From Deltaproteobacteria bacterium (GTDB taxonomy: Bacteria > Desulfobacterota > Syntrophia > Syntrophales > Smithellaceae), in NCBI GenBank assembly GCA_011046295.1, contig DSAV01000094.1, forward strand, positions 1-7,428: a DNA stretch of 7,428 nt, read 5' to 3'. The translations under genes and the position numbers were made by a program. The notes under the pieces are model-generated. The model saw only the letters and a list, made by a program, of their open reading frames with translations, was not told the DNA's origin and did not search any database. Below, piece by piece: positions 6,675 to 7,428 of this stretch (its first letter is position 1; every line of letters starts with the position of its first letter).

Positions 6675-6703
6675 TTTCTAACCCATAAGTAAAAAAATAT
6701 CAA
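6675..6703 (-). promoter_or_regulatory. Possible promoter of the diguanylate cyclase gene
   Basis: On the minus strand TTGATA (6703-6698) and TAGAAA (6680-6675) are separated by 17 bases and would start transcription near 6668, some 18 bases before the ATG. The -10 match is modest. The -35 lies inside one arm of a 12-bp inverted repeat. Confidence 0.35.
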
Positions 6704-6728
6704 GATAATGTTTACATTGATATTTTTT
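6692..6728. repeat. Perfect 12-bp inverted repeat upstream of the diguanylate cyclase
   Basis: AAAAAATATCAA (6692-6703) is exactly mirrored by TTGATATTTTTT (6717-6728) around a 13-base centre. It could be an operator overlapping the cyclase -35 box, or an AT-only hairpin ending the upstream dehydrogenase transcript (minus strand). Without any GC core it would be a weak terminator. Confidence 0.6.
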
Positions 6729-6796
6729 CAGAAGTAAATTCATTCTATATGTTGGGGTCTAAGCTGAGGGTTAAGGAAATTAAGTCTCAATAAGAT

Positions 6797-7428
6797 TTAT
6801 CCCATAACCGCACCACCGTCAACGTTGATGGCCTGCCCGGTAATATTTTTTGCCTCGTGGGAAGCCAGATAGGCAACCATGCTGGCGATATCATCGGCTG
6901 TTTGCGGCCTGCCCAAAGGCGTCACGGATTTAACCCGTGCTTCAAAAATTTGTTGAAGACTTTTGTCTGCCAGTGACGGATGATTGTCTTTGAGCGATTG
7001 CGCCAGTTTTTCCCATCCCTGGGTGAAGACATAACCAGGACAGACAGCGTTAACGGTGATATCATAACGCGCCAGTTCTTTGGCCAGCGCCTGGGTAAGC
7101 CCGATCACGCCGAACTTGGCCGCGCAGTACGGGCCGATCAATGGTTCGCCGGATTTTCCGGAAATGGAGGATATGTTGATGATTCGTCCCTGCCTGTTTC
7201 GCATCATTGTCTGTGCCGCGGCGCGGCAGCACAAAAAAGCGCTTTTGAGATTTATTTCTATGGTTTTATCCCATTCATCGATAAATGTCCTGGCAACAAA
7301 GCTCGTGCCGAATCCACCGCAGACGTTGTTTACCAGAATGTCCACAGTGCCGTATTCTTCCACAGTTTTTTGCACCATCAGGTCTACATCATCCGGATTT
7401 GTCGCGTCGCAAGCAATCGCCAGCGCGC
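6797..7428 (-). CDS. Short-chain dehydrogenase/reductase, FabG-like (5' partial)
   Basis: An NAD(P)H-dependent oxidoreductase of the classical SDR family. The frame stays open to the window edge, so the N-terminal Rossmann TGxxxGIG motif is outside; the ATG at 7378 is internal. The 209 visible residues (counted from the first full codon at 7426) include CDAT at 6-9, NNVCGG at 33-38 in place of the usual NNAG, Asn59 in INLKS, Ser87 in NISSISG, and Tyr100/Lys104 in YCAAK. They also include NAVCPGYV and the C-terminal GQAINVDGG. The catalytic tetrad is thus complete. Family members range over 3-oxoacyl-ACP reductases, 3-hydroxyacyl-CoA and hydroxycyclohexanecarboxyl-CoA dehydrogenases; the substrate cannot be decided. 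A thiolase two genes downstream on the same strand makes an acyl-CoA substrate plausible. No clear GC-rich terminator follows. Confidence 0.88.
   Translation of the reverse strand, partial: ALAIACDATNPDDVDLMVQKTVEEYGTVDILVNNVCGGFGTSFVARTFIDEWDKTIEINLKSAFLCCRAAAQTMMRNRQGRIINISSISGKSGEPLIGPYCAAKFGVIGLTQALAKELARYDITVNAVCPGYVFTQGWEKLAQSLKDNHPSLADKSLQQIFEARVKSVTPLGRPQTADDIASMVAYLASHEAKNITGQAINVDGGAVMG

Noticed and set aside
6692..6728. The AT-rich inverted repeat as a confident intrinsic terminator
   Set aside because: The stem has almost no G-C pairs (one per arm), so it would be unstable; listed only as an inverted repeat.

Overview
The window looks like a chromosomal segment from an anaerobic deltaproteobacterium (Desulfobacterota, possibly the Syntrophia). 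This rests on gene content and style only: moderate GC, a DUF1566/cadherin-like surface protein, a long thiolase of the anaerobe type, an MtgA transglycosylase and many second-messenger and lipid-metabolism genes. No rRNA, tRNA, CRISPR array, insertion sequence or phage gene was seen. The taxonomic placement is an inference.

Layout. (1) Bases 1-1707, + strand: the 3' part of a modular, probably exported protein with three cadherin-like beta-sandwich repeats, one InlB/Listeria-Bacteroides-type repeat and a C-terminal DUF1566 domain. It ends at a strong terminator. (2) Bases 1809-2373, - strand: the wreck of a secreted LysM/NlpC-P60 peptidoglycan hydrolase gene. Its promoter, a structured leader of about 150 bases, Shine-Dalgarno, signal peptide, C-terminal half-domain and terminator can all be recognised. 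The middle, including the catalytic Cys, is missing and the frame is broken. (3) Bases 2451-4093, + strand: mtgA (monofunctional peptidoglycan glycosyltransferase) followed closely by an alpha/beta-hydrolase lipoprotein, ending at a terminator shared with the convergent thiolase. (4) Bases 4153-7428, - strand: a 416-residue thiolase, a membrane diguanylate cyclase with intact GGEEF and I-site, and a short-chain dehydrogenase whose N-terminus lies outside the window.

How the genes relate. Segments 2 and 3 form a divergent cell-wall locus: a peptidoglycan hydrolase (now broken) faces a peptidoglycan synthase across a 260-base intergenic region that holds both promoters. In segment 4 the thiolase and the dehydrogenase fit acyl-CoA (beta-oxidation or butyrate-type) chemistry, but each has its own intergenic gap and they may not be one operon. 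The diguanylate cyclase between them is probably expressed separately, from a promoter overlapped by a perfect 12-bp inverted repeat.

The most unusual stretch is 1809-2373: an apparently complete expression unit with its core excised at an A-rich junction, preceded by an RNA leader that I could not assign to a known riboswitch class.
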